Part shown: positions 47,285-60,399 of the stretch, in pieces | Layout of the letters: every line of letters begins with the position of its first letter | Position numbering within the stretch: the first letter of the stretch is position 1 | Source: Geosiphon pyriformis | Lineage: Eukaryota > Glomeromycota > Glomeromycetes > Archaeosporales > Geosiphonaceae | Length of the DNA: 64,000 nt | Reading direction: 5' to 3' | NCBI GenBank assembly: GCA_016748015.1 | Contig: JAAOMT010000494.1 | Location: 426,190 to 490,189, forward strand | Translations under genes and position numbers: made by a program | Notes under the pieces: model-generated | Database searches by the model: none | What the model saw: only the letters and a program-made list of their open reading frames with translations | Told to the model about the DNA's origin: nothing

Positions 47285-49660
47285 TTTATTAATATTTTAC
47301 AAATAAGATCCAAATGTTATTTAATATAATACATTAATCTAAGTAATTTAAACTAAGTATAAATCATCTATTTTTTGCATATAACCAGCCACTTAAGCCA
47401 ATTAAAGCAACACTATAAATTTATTTTGACAGAAATCATAAACCAATACCAGAAAAAAATTTGCAAAGCTTATAAAAACTAAAACTAATACAATGTATTT
47501 TCATAATTTTAAGCAATCTAACAATATTATCAAAAAACATAGACAATAAACCATAGATTTCTAAAAACATAGAACTATTATGTATAATTAAATCTTTTTT
47601 CTTCAAAATCACTTTATATTTAGATTTTACCAATTATATCTCAGCCTAATAAGCTACTTTCAAGTTCTATACCAAATTGATAACTTTTATATTAGTAGTC
47701 TTAGTACAGTTAAAAACAGATACAGTTTCTAAATACTATTCTCTAAACACAAAAACTCTTGTACAAGACAGTATATACAGCATTATCAAATACACACAAA
47801 GAAAATAAAATAATGACAAGTTTAAGCCTAACATAAAATTTTACTAAACCAAATATGAACTAAACAATTTCTTGCAAATATTAGAGTTTATTATATACAT
47901 AAAAAAATAGTTAAAAAGTTTTACTTTTTTACAATAAAAACACAACACACTAAAATATTTTTTATTATATAAAGACTTCCACATAGCAACTGACAAACAA
48001 TAATGCAAAACTTTCATAAAATATAAGTGCAAATTAGTAGTAAACTTACTTATAAAACTAGATGCCATATGTAAATTAGAATATTAAACTAATAATATCT
48101 AATTCCAATCTACATCTTCAATTATGTTATTATTAATATAACTTAACTTAGATTCAATCTCTTAACAAGCATAATAAACAGTTTTAAAAACATTGTAAAT
48201 AAAATAACAAACATTTTCAGATATCATAATTTTACCAGTTTTAATGTATTTTTTTTGGCAAGAACAGAAAACATCAAATTCGAATACAAAGCCAAAATTC
48301 ACTAACTTGTTAGCATACTTATTATCTAAGACACCTGAATAGTCTTTAACCTTAGATTAAAAAATATTAAGTTTTTTAAATCTGATAGTATTTATAATAC
48401 AATGCTTTTCAAGCCAACAAAAATTGTGAAAGTTTAATAAAGCCATATCTAATTCTGTAATACAAGCGTTGTTACCAGTAGAATTTTAGCTATTAATTAA
48501 CATGAAATTACTCTCATAATTCCTATTAATTAGCATATATTATTATTATTTCGATTATCACTTATTATTTAATCAAATCAAATATTATTACTCAATCAAT
48601 AATCCGATTTGTACTCTAGAAATTAAGATGATCAAATTACACAATACTTTAAACCATTTAATATTCAAAAATTGGCCGAAATTAATGAAATTGGCCGAAA
48701 TAATCAAATATTTCAGTGAAATAATTTGTAGTTTGCCAAAATGTATCTTTAGTTTACCCAAATTATAGTAAAAAGAAAAGTGCAAGTTCAAAGACTAGTA
48801 CTACAACAAATTGTATAAAAGAAGAGCTTCTCTCTTCAAGAAAATGTATCTTCTCATAGTATCTTATCATAGTATTCTACTTTAGATATCTTAATTGAAA
48901 CAAATCACCTTTTATACATTCAAATAAAAAAAATTAAATATTCTAAAAACAAATCCTTTGATTATTACACTTGAAATTTTCCAACACAACTAACGTTTTG
49001 AAATTGATTAACTATCAATTTCAATAAACTGTTAGTGATTCCAGGCCTGAATAGAAAACGTTTCCCTTAATAAAATCCTATTTCTTTTACATTTTTTTAT
49101 TTTTCTTTCTTTTTTTTATCATAATCATTAGGGTAGCTTACAGACAAGATTCCTGTAGAAGAGTTGACTTTCACAGCAAAGTAACTACACATTTTTAGTG
49201 AGCTTCCAGACAAGCAATTTCTGGAAAAAAGTTGACATTTACTACAATGTAACTACATAAAATAACTGGCAAGGAATTGGCCATTTCACTTATAAGTCCA
49301 GTGATTCAAATTATAGGAGATAATTTGAAGATAAATTCAGTTACTAAAGGTCCAACTACTTCCTAAAAACGTGAATTCACAGCAAATCAACATTAATAAC
49401 ATTCAAAAAAAAAGACCAAAAACCTCTGGTAACAGCATTTAAAGCAATTTGATTATCTGAATATATCACAACAGCACTAAAAACCAGCACATATTTCAAG
49501 ACCAAAGTAATAGTCTGCAATTCTGCTATTATAGAAGAGACCAAACTACCAATTTTAACATTAATACTTAGATTTATATTAACAAAAAATACAGTCACAT
49601 TACATTTTATATTACAGTCAAGGAAATTTCCTAATTTGTTAATAGAAATCATTCTTTTTA
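47285..49660 (-). mobile_element. LINE L5, 5'-truncated and degenerate, split by a solo LTR
   Basis: Minus-strand remnant of the L1/L3/L4 family. From the right: RNase H start (SSIIAELQTITLVLKY, YSDNQIALNA, about 49440-49560), the LTR at 48470-49434, then the RNase H continuation (CITELDMALLNF near 48430-48460), a decayed zinc finger near 47900-47940, and C-terminal sequence to about 47436. The 3' terminus near 47285-47320 matches the other copies. It is more decayed and AT-richer than L1-L4. Confidence 0.8.
48470..49434 (+). repeat. solo LTR of the copy D family inside LINE L5 (965 bp)
   Basis: Starts TGTTACCAGTAGAATTTT and ends CTCTGGTAACA, closely matching the copy D LTR. It is flanked by GCGT (48466-48469) and GCAT (49435-49438), a 4-bp duplication with one change. 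Removing the LTR and one flank restores the L5 RNase H frame. A solo LTR implies recombination between the two LTRs of a former full element. Confidence 0.88.
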
Positions 49661-52536
49661 TGATAGTAAAAAAAATTAGAAAAGTTTTTGAAAATGATTA
49701 TAGAACACTAAACAAAATTTCTAAAATATTACAATATTCAATTATTATAAGTCACCACTGCTATCAGAAGACAATGATAGAACTATTATATCTGGCTTGT
49801 TGTTTGTAAGTATTATGAAAGTTTTAATAATAGTTGACATATAGTACAATACTGCTGCTCTTGATGTTTTGAAAACTGATAGTGTTTCAGAGACTAGTAG
49901 TGCTTTGAAAACTGTTGCTGCAGGTATTAATAAAGTTACTCTGAATCAAACTTTGGCTAACAAGATTACTTTTTCTCCATATTGAGAAAAAAAATTAACA
50001 GATCTACAAGTGAGAATAATGGCCCAATGAGATTCTCCAAAAACAAGTTTGTTAATAAAACATTGTTCAAGCAAATCAACTGGAAATAGAATTTGAATTT
50101 ACTTTTTTTAGGAAAAAAAATGTGACCAGTAATAAAACTCAGAGCATAAAAATTTTGATATATATCCAATAAATATGTTTTCACACCAACTTTGGCATTC
50201 ATAATTAAAAAAGAGCTCCATACTAGCAATAATATTTATTATTTGACTAATATTTAATATTAACAAATGAAAATTTGACTGATAGTTTTAAAGATATATT
50301 AAAAATCAACTTTTTTGGGACAAATAAATCTATGTTGAATGCTTTTCATAATCCAAACATAATCATACAAAATACAAATTTGGATCTAGACTCAACATAT
50401 TATGTTTTAAAAATAAATATATATAATACAATGACAGCATTGACAATAGTAGTTGTCAAAGCTCTATAGAATTTATCCAGTGGTCTTTTTTTTAGCAGCT
50501 AGTAGATATCTCAACTGTATATTCAAATAATGAAACTGGATGGAGTTTAAGATTTCACAAAACATGTATTAGCAAAAAGGCCTGACCTATAATCTTTATA
50601 TTACAGTTTTGGGCAAGAATTTTGTCAAGTATTACATTGAAAAATATGAGTATTAGTGCCACAATAATCACAATTTATATTTCATGCAACTTCCGGACTG
50701 CATATATCAAAATTATTATTCACCATAGAAACAATCACATTATGGATATTGGGTTTATAGTTAATACTTTCAAAAATACAAGCATTGTGTATTAACTAAT
50801 TACAGTTTCAATTATAAATAGTAATGTATCCAACCCAATATAAACAAAACTGTACACAATACAATATATTTCTAACTTCTTAAAGAATATTTATTAGGTT
50901 GTCACATAATTAACTTGATAAGCTTTGAAAACATGATCACTTAAAAGAGATATTAGAGAGTTAATAATAGATAATAGTTGTGATTTTATTAACAGATTTA
51001 CATTTTTTGATGATCTGCTTCTTCATTTATTACTGAAATTGGTTTTCAAGTACCTAATAATGTTTTTTTAATTCATCTTACTTTAAGAAAATCTATTCTT
51101 TTCATCCATGCAATTTTACTGAATTTTTTCATTTTTTTGCTTAATATTTATTCATGGTCAATATCATAAAAAACACAATTAAAAACATTTGGATTTACAA
51201 ACTATGTCTTTCTTATCTGAACTTAAAATTGATTTAATTCAACAATAAAACTAGAATGTATACAAGACCTGTATATTTTACTTTTAGAATATTTGATAAT
51301 ATTAAAGAGGTTAGTATGCAATCTCTTAAATTTAATACAGTTATGTGCTGCAATTTCCCAACACCATTGTGAAAATGTAAAAAAGATTAACAATTTGAGT
51401 ATTTTGTTGATTTTTTTAAGTATTGCATCATGGCCTTAATGTTGATTTAAAAGTTTAAATCAAGAAATTATAATTTTTTTTTGAATTAGCTTGCAAACTT
51501 TAGGCTTTAATCATAGCCATTGTTCTTTATCAGCAATTTTAATTAATTAGTAAATAGGATGGCATCAAGCAAACCAAATTGGTACAAACATTTATTTAGC
51601 CATAAATCTTAATGAAGATCTATTAAAACAAACTTCAATGCAAAAGTTAATAATTGCTTGTAAATAAAAAAAGACTTGTTTATATTTTAACCTGAACATG
51701 AGATCTGTTTTATTTTGGGCCTATTCTAAGTAACCTTTAACAAATAGATTTTTCTTAAAAACAATATATGGCCACATTAATCCGGAAATCATAACATGTC
51801 TATATATATTACATATCAAATCCCACAACTTATAATAATTAGAACATTTTTTAAAAAACTGCAGTTAACTTTTATTTCAATATTTCTAACATTATGTAAA
51901 GAATTTTATATCAATATTTCAATTCAGTTCAACAAATGCTTTTAGCATATTTATCTTTTCATGAAGAACACCCAAAACCAATATAAGCCAAGAAAAATCT
52001 TTTTTGATCATTTGTGCACAATAATAAAATACTTCATTATATGTTACTATAATCCATCTGTAACTATCATCTTTAATGCCAGATAGTTCTTCAATATACT
52101 TAAAAATCTTTCGAATATTGGCAATTGAGTTTGAGTTTATGGTTATTGAATCAGAAACATATAATTACATTATATAAATCTCAATTTCCAAATACAATTG
52201 TGCATTTTCAAATGTGTAAGAATAAGGAATGGGTTTTTTTGGTAATCTTAGCTAATTCATTCAATTGATTTATTTTGGTAATTGTTGGTAATTTGTTACA
52301 GCATGCAGAACAAATTTGTTTTTTATTATTAATGTTAAACAATTAACAAGCTAAACATTTTTTTAGAGAACCAATTTGGCTTTAATGTTGTACTAATTTA
52401 TCAATCACATTTGTTTCTTGACTTTTCTTCACACAAAACTCTTCTAAAATAATAGTAAAATAATTAGTAAGTTCTTTATAAATTTTATTTATTATATCTG
52501 AAGTTAAAGAAAATAATTTTTTATATTTCTTTTCAG
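49661..52536. other. degenerate unassigned sequence
   Basis: No clean gene, but this is not random AT. A plus-strand stretch at about 49845-50110 reads as protein (ALDVLKTDSVSETSSALKTV, NKVTLNQTLANKITFSPY) with TGA at expected Trp positions, and 50275-50469 is open. The minus strand from 52536 down to about 52150 reads as protein with two CXXC pairs (CLAC...CSAC near 52290-52350) and many stops. These look like broken transposon genes of families I do not recognise. LTR C cuts the right side. Confidence 0.4.
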
Positions 52537-53365
52537 TGTTATTCATAGAATATAGGAAGTATATTAGCATATAAATTAGCCAATCAGAGGTAGACATAGT
52601 AAATGTGGAATTTTAGGATTCCTCTTAGAGAAATTGCAGGATTCTAAAAATTTCAGGATTTTTATACAAGGAATTGCAGGATTTCAGAAATTCCAGGATT
52701 TTTGGTGTGAAAAATTGAGAAATTGAGAAATCTCAATTATGTATATATAATGGTAGCATTGTAAGTAGAAAAAACAGATCTCTCAGTTTAGATTTAATCT
52801 AAGCAATCTTTCACATCACAAATATCAATAAATAATTATTCACTATTTCAAATTTACTCTTTACTATCAACTCTTCATGTTGATAGTAATTAATACTTAA
52901 CTACACTGGAACAATAGCTCTTGATCATGGCTATTGATGAGATACTAACATTCATTGCCTTGGCTTATTTCTTTCTTTTCTGTATTATTTTGTTATTTTT
53001 TGTTGTTGACTAATTAATTAAAAGAGTAAAGCACTAAGTTATTAATATTAAGAATAGCCTGGTAAAAGACCCCAAAGGAAAGATATAAAGTTTGATAATT
53101 CATAAATAGCTTACCAGAAAGGCATCTCTGCCAGATTACTGGCCATTATACTGAGAAAAAAATTTGACAAAATTGCAATTCCAAGAAACTACCAAAACAC
53201 TATTGAATCTCTGTTCATTATACAAAAAACTTCAACCCAAATCTTCAAATTTCAAAAATCTTTAGATACAAACAACCTTCAAATATTACCAACCATTTCA
53301 AGCTATTGAGCACCAAGTTACAGGTTTGTTATTTGCTTTGAGACCAGAAATAATCATCTATAATA
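52537..53365 (+). repeat. 5' LTR of copy C (829 bp)
   Basis: Starts TGTTATTCATAG and ends CTATAATA, the decayed form of CCTGTAACA. CCAAT is at 52580, TATA at 52742-52749, hairpins at 52863-52887 and 52912-52936. A primer site TGGTGCTCC starts at 53368, two bases on. Confidence 0.88.
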
Positions 53366-53429
53366 TTTGGTGCTCCTTGTAAGATATAATTTTACAAAAA
53401 ACCAGCACCAATAGCAGTCATCCAAAAGT

Positions 53430-55480
53430 AACAGAACCAAAAAGAATAGGGACAAACTATTTAGGATTTACCAAATTTTTGTATTAGTATTATTGTCAAT
53501 ACTTGGGATTAACCAACAACCACCTATTAGCAAAATCAGTCTTCAATTTCTATGTCAACAAAAGAATCTCATATTTGCTAAAAGTACTAATAGAAACCAA
53601 CTCAGCCAGAAGAAATTTCTACAACAAATTAATCTAAAACACCAGCCTACTAGCAAATTATAATTTCACAGCAATCCTCACTAAAATCAATAAAGAAATT
53701 GAAATTCACACTTAACAAAAATATCCAATTATTTATGCAAACAAAGACAAAAAAAAACTACAAACACCAGCAGTAATATTTCAAAGAATACAACCACTTA
53801 CTTGAAAGAAAACAAAACTTGAATCACTAACCAATCTATCATACCACTATACATCTGGAAGCACTATCAACATTTCATCAGCAGGCACATCCACATCAAA
53901 TACAAAAACCCTATTGGCACAAATACTTTTTCAAAGTAAACAATCAAAAACTGATCTATTAAGAATCTATGGCAAATATTTTGAGGAATTTAAATTGTGA
54001 TTACCAACACTATCAGGATTTTAATCACCACTACCTCCACCAGATTTTGGAATTACAAGTCCTTAGGAAGTAATGAAATCAGAAAAAAAGGAAAATAACA
54101 ATCAGAAATTCAATTACCAAAACCCAGAAATTGAAACTCCAAATGTTCAAACTTAGCAAAACCCAATTTTAAAAAATCCGAAAATTGAAACTTTAAATCT
54201 TTAAACTCTCCAAAATCAGAACAATCCAAACCCTGACATAATTAATTAACAAAACTTACCTCTAATAAACATGATTGATCAGCCACCAATTGAAAGAATT
54301 CAACAGCTGCAATTACCACATCAACAACAATTACAGCAACTACTTCAACAACTGCTATAAAAACAATAACAAATAGTATATACACCAATTGCCAAGATCA
54401 AAAAATTTACTGGTGAAGAAAATGATGTCCAGGTGTGACTAAACAATGTCAAAAAAGCCATCATAGCCAATGAATAGAATGACACCAGAGTCATGCAAGC
54501 CATTCCATACTTTTTTCAGGATACCACCAACTCATAGTATTAAAGTTTGGCCAACAAATTTCAGGATTTCAATGCATTCAAGCTTGGATTTCTACAATAT
54601 TTTAGCAATAATAATAGTATTAATTGTCTAGCCAATATCTTCACTACCATTAAACAAGGAAAAAATGAAGCAGTCACTACTTACCTAGAACACTTTCACA
54701 GAAATCTGCACTAAATTTAGGCAATACAAGCCAATTATTTTACAGCACCACAAATTCTAAATCAATTTATCAGAGGTCTGCACAGTAGCATCTTTCAACA
54801 TATATGCTCATTACATCCAGCAGACCTTCAAGCCACAATTACTTATGTCAGAGATTTTGAAGCCACTAAATTAAAAGCCAATTATGCCTAAGCCATAAAT
54901 TTAGTAATGAACAGATTATTTGACTTAGATTTTAAGCTAAAACAATTCAGTAACACAATTAACCAGAAATTAGAAAAATACTTAGCTAACAACAATTAAG
55001 CAATTTATTAACCTCTACAACAATACAATAATCAAGGAAACTCTAATTATTTCCAAAATCAACCACATCCATTATTATTAACCAATCAACAGTGACAACA
55101 GGAAATGTATACTTGCCACTATTGTGGTAAACAAAAACATCTGCAATTTGAATGTTGCAAAAGAATAAGCAACCAATGACCGGAAAATCAATACCAAAAC
55201 CCTGATTGCCAATTTCAAATTCTAAATTATCAATTAAACTTAAAATTATATCAACCAAATTATCTATCCATGATGCAGCAGCCAATTTATTAACCCCAAA
55301 AAATTCCAATACCACCATCAAACTCAGCTCAGATAATATCAAGAAATCTCTGATCTAGGATCACTTAAAACTAGAAATTGGCAATGATTGTCTACTAACC
55401 AATTCTCAGCTCATTAAACCAGCCATTGGGATCATGCCAGTAAAGTTTAGGAACCAGATACACCCAAAATTCAAGTTTTC
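53430..55480 (+). pseudogene. gag (copy C)
   Basis: Colinear with copy B gag: an N-terminal region near 53440-53790, capsid near 54380-55000 (CCGT-rich codons largely lost), and an intact CCHC knuckle at 55114-55155 (CHYCGKQKHLQFEC). Numerous stops, mainly TAA and TAG in place of Gln or Trp. Confidence 0.78.
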
Positions 55481-55589
55481 AGAACTATTTAAGCCTCTTG
55501 GTAACTTCAGAAAACATCTTATCTAACAACATAGAACCCAACCAAAAATAACTACTCACCAATAACATATCTTCAGCCACTGTCATCAA

Positions 55590-56730
55590 TAATAAATCTT
55601 TAGCAGCAATTTTTTCTTTCGAACTAGAGGAAGTGACACCAGTACTATTATTTAGTGGAGTCACACTTAATGTCAAACCTATCACTGCTATGTATATAGA
55701 CACCAAAGTTGATGACCATTCTATCAAGCTCATTCTTAATAGTAGATCAGCCAGCAGCATCATTACATGACAATTCATGAACCAATTAGGTTGCTGAGTT
55801 GATCACACTGCCAGTGCCAGGATTATCATGGCTAATGGAGCCACAAAAACTCCAATTGGTAAAATTAATGACTTCTCATTTGAAATCAATAGTATCATTA
55901 CTCTCATCAAAGTCTTGATGATAGAAGCAACACAATACCAAGCACTAATTGACAAAAATTAGTTGTCTAAAACCAATGCAGTGCTTGATTGGACTATGTA
56001 AAAGCTTCAATTCAGTATGAATGGTCAGCACACATGTGTACCAGCCATGTGCAACCACTTTTGGATGAACACAACACCCACACTACTAATAGAATTTGAA
56101 AAAGAAAAAGAAAAACCTACCTGGGAAGCCTATTAAGTCTCGTGGGTTGACATTGATCACAATAAACTACTACTAATACTTTTTTGGAATAACAAAGAAA
56201 AAGGCAAAGAAAAAAACAAAACCAAGGAAACTACAGCCACAGAAGAAATAACCAGTGGCTGAAAATGATCATATTCATATGAACCCATCAAAAAACCACC
56301 ATATATTTCACTTAAGTGCCAAGATTATGATAAGAAACTTTTTTCCATGAGAGCTTAGATAGCACCCAATGAGAATTACTGGACGGAACCTACTATTATT
56401 GCAAGCCATACCACAGAAAATGGTATGGCTATTTAAAATGACAAGGCAAGTGGGACAATGAACTATGTCTTACTTGTAGAAAACAGTTGCTTGATGAAGA
56501 AATATGAAACAACATTTCTGGTCGAAGAAAAACGTGGAATATTTTATGTCAATACATAATTCTTATAAACAACTGGATCAGTCGTAACACACTTATTACT
56601 GCTGTATAACACTGAGTGATATCTTGCTTAGACAGCTATCCACATGACAAAAATGAGATCTGGCAAATAGCCAATGCTAAGATAAAAAGTGCTTTGTTCA
56701 ACAAAATTCTAGAAATAAAAAACAACCCTC
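55590..56730 (+). pseudogene. protease and Cys-rich segment (copy C)
   Basis: The protease loop reads LNSRSASSIIT from 55735: the catalytic Asp is Asn (55738-55740) and the Gly after Ser is Arg, both by G-to-A. Downstream, about 56340-56560 shows the Cys/His-rich segment shared with copy D (YYYCKPYHRK, GKWDNELCLTC), and 56640-56730 matches copy B just before its second Cys motif. The copy D LTR starts at 56740. Confidence 0.75.
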
Positions 56731-56739
56731 CAAAACTAG

Positions 56740-57722
56740 TGTTACCAGACAAAATTAGAGATATTGTTTAGCATGAAATTACTCTTATAAATCTTATCAT
56801 TAATTAGCATATATTATCATTCAAATTATCACTTATTACATTAGCAAAATATCCGAAATTATCATTTAATTAATAACCCAATTTGTACATAACACAAATG
56901 TAACTTAATTGCGATGATCAATCATGCAATACCCTGAATTATGTAACATTCAAAAAGTTCGCCAAAATTTGTAAGAAATTTGCCGAAATAATTGATAGTT
57001 CACCGAAATATCTAATAGTTTGCAGAAATAACTTGTAGTTCACTGAAATGTATCTTTAGTTTAGCAAAATTATAGAAAATAGCAAAGTTCAAGTTCATAG
57101 AATAGTGTTATGACAAGTTGTATAAAAGAAGAGCTTCTTTTTTCGAGAAAATATATCTTATTTCAGATTTAATAATTAGAATCATTCTTTACATACAAAA
57201 ACAAAATAAATATCAAATAATTTGAAAAATCAAATCCTTAATTATTTTCTTTTTAAAATTAATTAATTCTTACTAAAACAGTTTTGAAATTGATTAGCTA
57301 CCAATTTCAATAAACTGTTAGTGACTCCAGGCCTAAATAAAAAAACGTTTTCCTTGATAAAATTCTATTTCTTTTACATTTCTTTTATTTTTCTTTTCTT
57401 TTCTTATTACAATCATTAGGGTAGTCTACAGACGAGATTTCTGTAGAAGAGTTGACTTTCACAGCAAAGTAACTACACATTTTTAGTAAGCTTCCAGACA
57501 AGCAATTTCTGGGAAAGAGTTGACATTTACTACAACATAACTATATAAAGTAACTGGCATAGAATTGGCCCTTCTACTTATAAGCTCAGCAGTTTAAATT
57601 ATAGAAGATAATTTGAAGATAAATTCAGTTACTGGAGGTTCAACTACTTCCTAAAAACGTGAATTCACAACAAATCAACATCAACAATATTCAAGAAAAG
57701 AGACCAAAAACCTCTGGTAACA
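56740..57722 (+). repeat. 5' LTR of copy D (983 bp)
   Basis: Starts TGTTACCAGACA and ends CTCTGGTAACA. Related to the solo LTRs at 48470-49434 and 45909-46886. It contains a stem of TTGAAATTG with CAATTTCAA (about 57284-57311) whose loop includes TAGCTA, at a place comparable to the hairpins of the A/B/C family. Confidence 0.9.
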
Positions 57723-57724
57723 TT

Positions 57725-57740
57725 TGGTGCTTTCCCACAG
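57725..57740 (+). other. primer binding site of copy D
   Basis: TGGTGCTTTCCCACAG begins two bases after the LTR. The first seven bases match the A/B/C family site and the rest differs, suggesting a different or diverged tRNA primer. Confidence 0.65.
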
Positions 57741-57767
57741 AAACAACACAGCAAAAACAACTTCAAA

Positions 57768-59444
57768 GTGGCGACCACACCAGACACAACAACTCTAGAG
57801 TATTACCAGTTAATTTACATCCACTGCAAGCAAAGATTCAACATTCCAGACGGAATTGAAGTTGTCAAGAAATCAGTATACCAATACATTAAAAACCGCA
57901 TCAACAATTATCTTTTTGGAAATTACAATATCTCAGAAGTTAGAAGCAATCTTTACAATAATTTAGCACACTATTCACAATGAGAAACTGAAAACCTTAA
58001 CAGTGAAACACTTGCCACTTACTTTTAAGAACTTAACTTTAACATTATCAAGTACTGTGAAGAAACATATCCAGTGCAGTCTCAATACTCTATTGATTTT
58101 GAATCAGAGACAGAAACAAGCAACAAAAGCAAACAAAAATTGAAGCAATACTCAAAAACCACCCCAAATACCCCAATACTACCAAAAACAACTGCCAAAC
58201 ACTTACAAACACCTGAACAAGGAACCAGTTCAAAACTTCCACTTACTATTACACCTTTTCCAGCTTCACTTGCACAAACACAAACACCTAATTTACTCTT
58301 AAATTGATTTGCAAGACTAGAAGATTTTACATCACCCAGAAGTCTCACCAGACAACAAGAACCCCTTCAAACTAGTTCCAATCTCCTTGACTTTCTAGCT
58401 GAAAATTGAAGTAAACACTCTGAGACAGCAGTAAACGAAGAAAATGACTCTGAAATATCTGAAAAAGAATCAATAGACAGTGAAAACAAAGAAGACAAAA
58501 TGACAGCATATATTGCAAAAATCCCTGAATTCAATAGAGAAGACATTGAGACCAGTCCCCAAGAATGACTTAACCAAGTTACTAAAGCTGGAGATGCAAA
58601 TGGATGGAATGCTGCCAGAATGTTAAGAACAATTTCCTATTTTCTCAAAGGAACAGCAGACAAATGGTTCGAAAACTTGACCACCCCTTTTAATGACTGG
58701 ACAGCTTTCAAAACTGCCTTCTTAGAACAATTCACCGATAACAACACCTCAATCACACTTCAAAATTATTTTCGCAATATCAAATAAGAACTCTCCAAAT
58801 CTGTCATAACTTATATTGGGAAATTCAACAAACTTCTCAGACAAATTTGTCAACTTGAAACTAATGATTATTATTCTGATGCTCAAATCTTGGATCAATT
58901 TATTGCTGATCTAAAAGATAAACTGATTAAAAAAATTTGCTCACATGTCCCAGAAGATTTAAACTCTGCCATACAGTATGCAAAAAGATATGAAATGGCC
59001 ATGGAAGAAACCAATCACACAAAACTTGTAAATTTGGCAATTGGAGAAACCAGCTTAGTAGCTGAGAAGAAAATTGACCAACTGACAAAGAAGATTGAAA
59101 ACTATTTCACCAATCAACAACAACAGCAACCCCAAAGATATCAATCACTCCAAAAATGAAATCAAAATAACTTTGCACCACTTTCTAATAACCAGCCTCA
59201 GAATTGCCATTACTGTGGAATCTCTGGCCACTGGAAAAGAAATTGCAGAAAGCTACAGCGAGACCAACAAAATAGAAATAATCAACGTTACCCTCCACCA
59301 CAGCAATCTTATTATCAACCACTACCAGCTTACTATCCACCAAGACCCCAATACCAAAATAACTATTATCAGCCTGTCCCACAGCCAATCCAACAGCAAT
59401 ACCAACAACCACCCACACAACATTACCAAATACCTGCTTGAAGA
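57768..59444 (+). pseudogene. gag (copy D)
   Basis: ATG at 57768 (MATTPDTTTLEYYQL). An N-terminal region is followed by a Ser/Thr/Glu-rich linker, a retrotransposon capsid domain (about 58500-59050, with FLKGTADKWFENL and FTDNNTSITLQNYF), and a CCHC knuckle at 59205-59246 (CHYCGISGHWKRNC), then a Gln/Tyr/Pro-rich tail. Stops at about 57981, 58026, 58305, 58407, 58566, 58785, 59157 and 59439 fall mostly at Arg, Gln or Trp codons. Same frame as pol. Confidence 0.88.
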
Positions 59445-60074
59445 TTGATTCCACAAAACCAATTTACACTACAAAACCAATACCAAGTAAATAACAATAG
59501 AATCAGTTCAAACAACCAATTGGTTCCCCAAAATTCTACTCAACCAAGACCCAACCACTATTACACTCAACCCAGTTATTTAACAATACCTGAAGAACAG
59601 AATTTTTATCATACTGTACTCTCGGAAGGTAGAGCTGCAGCACAACAACAAAACCCTTCCTGTACTCCTACCACAATTCCACCAGCCAGAATTGCTGAAA
59701 ATGCCAACCTTTCAGATATATTTCTCTTCGAATTTGAAGCAAATAAATCACCATTCTTGCTTAGCAATGCAGCGGCTAATAAGCAAAAAGCCATCACTGC
59801 AATATACACAGAAGCTGAAGTAGAAGAAAAGTCAATTCGCTTGATCCTAGACAGTGGATCCACCAGAACCATTATTACTTATTAGTTGATGCAACAGTTA
59901 AAGAAAAATGTTAACCAACCAGCTCAGACAGTAATCGTCACTGCTGATAGCATGAAAAAGACTCCAGTAGGAGAAATTGACAATTTTTCGTTTACTCTTG
60001 ATGGAATTACCATTCCAGTCAAAGTTCTTGTAATAGATGCTCCCCAGTATCAAGCTCTTGTTAGAAACAATTAG
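59445..60074 (+). pseudogene. aspartic protease (copy D)
   Basis: The retropepsin loop LDSGSTRTIIT is intact (Asp-Ser-Gly at 59850-59858). A TAG follows at 59883 and another at 60072. The downstream stretch with ITIPVKVLVIDAPQYQALV parallels copy B. It would process the polyprotein. Confidence 0.85.
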
Positions 60075-60399
60075 CTCCAAAAAGCCAATACAAAATTAGA
60101 CTGGGAAACCCAAGAACTACAAATCTCTTACCAAGGACAACATGCCTAAGTACCTGCCATTTGTGATATATTTAACAAACACTCCAAAAAAGCCCCAGTT
60201 TTTGAATTCGAACCAGAAAAAAAAAAACCAATAATTGAAACATTTATGGCTCTTGGATCAATGTCCAATTGGGCTGATGAAACTGAACAAGAACATTTTA
60301 CTCCACACTCTGATCCCGAAACCCCTGGATAAAATATCCTTTACTCAAAGTCTGAACCAAAGAAACAATGCCCCTATATTTCTCTTAAATATAAAGACT

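Larger units (their letters stand above)
52537..56739 (+). mobile_element. Ty3/gypsy copy C, truncated by copy D
   Basis: Same family as A and B but more decayed. It has a 5' LTR, primer site, gag, protease and part of the Cys-rich segment, and stops where the LTR of copy D begins. In copy B the equivalent point is near 10178. The remainder may lie beyond the right edge, after copy D. Confidence 0.88.

Noticed and set aside
50655-50700. Possible zinc knuckle on the minus strand
   Set aside because: Spacing reads CX2CX4HX3C rather than CX2CX4HX4C, and the surrounding frame is full of stops.
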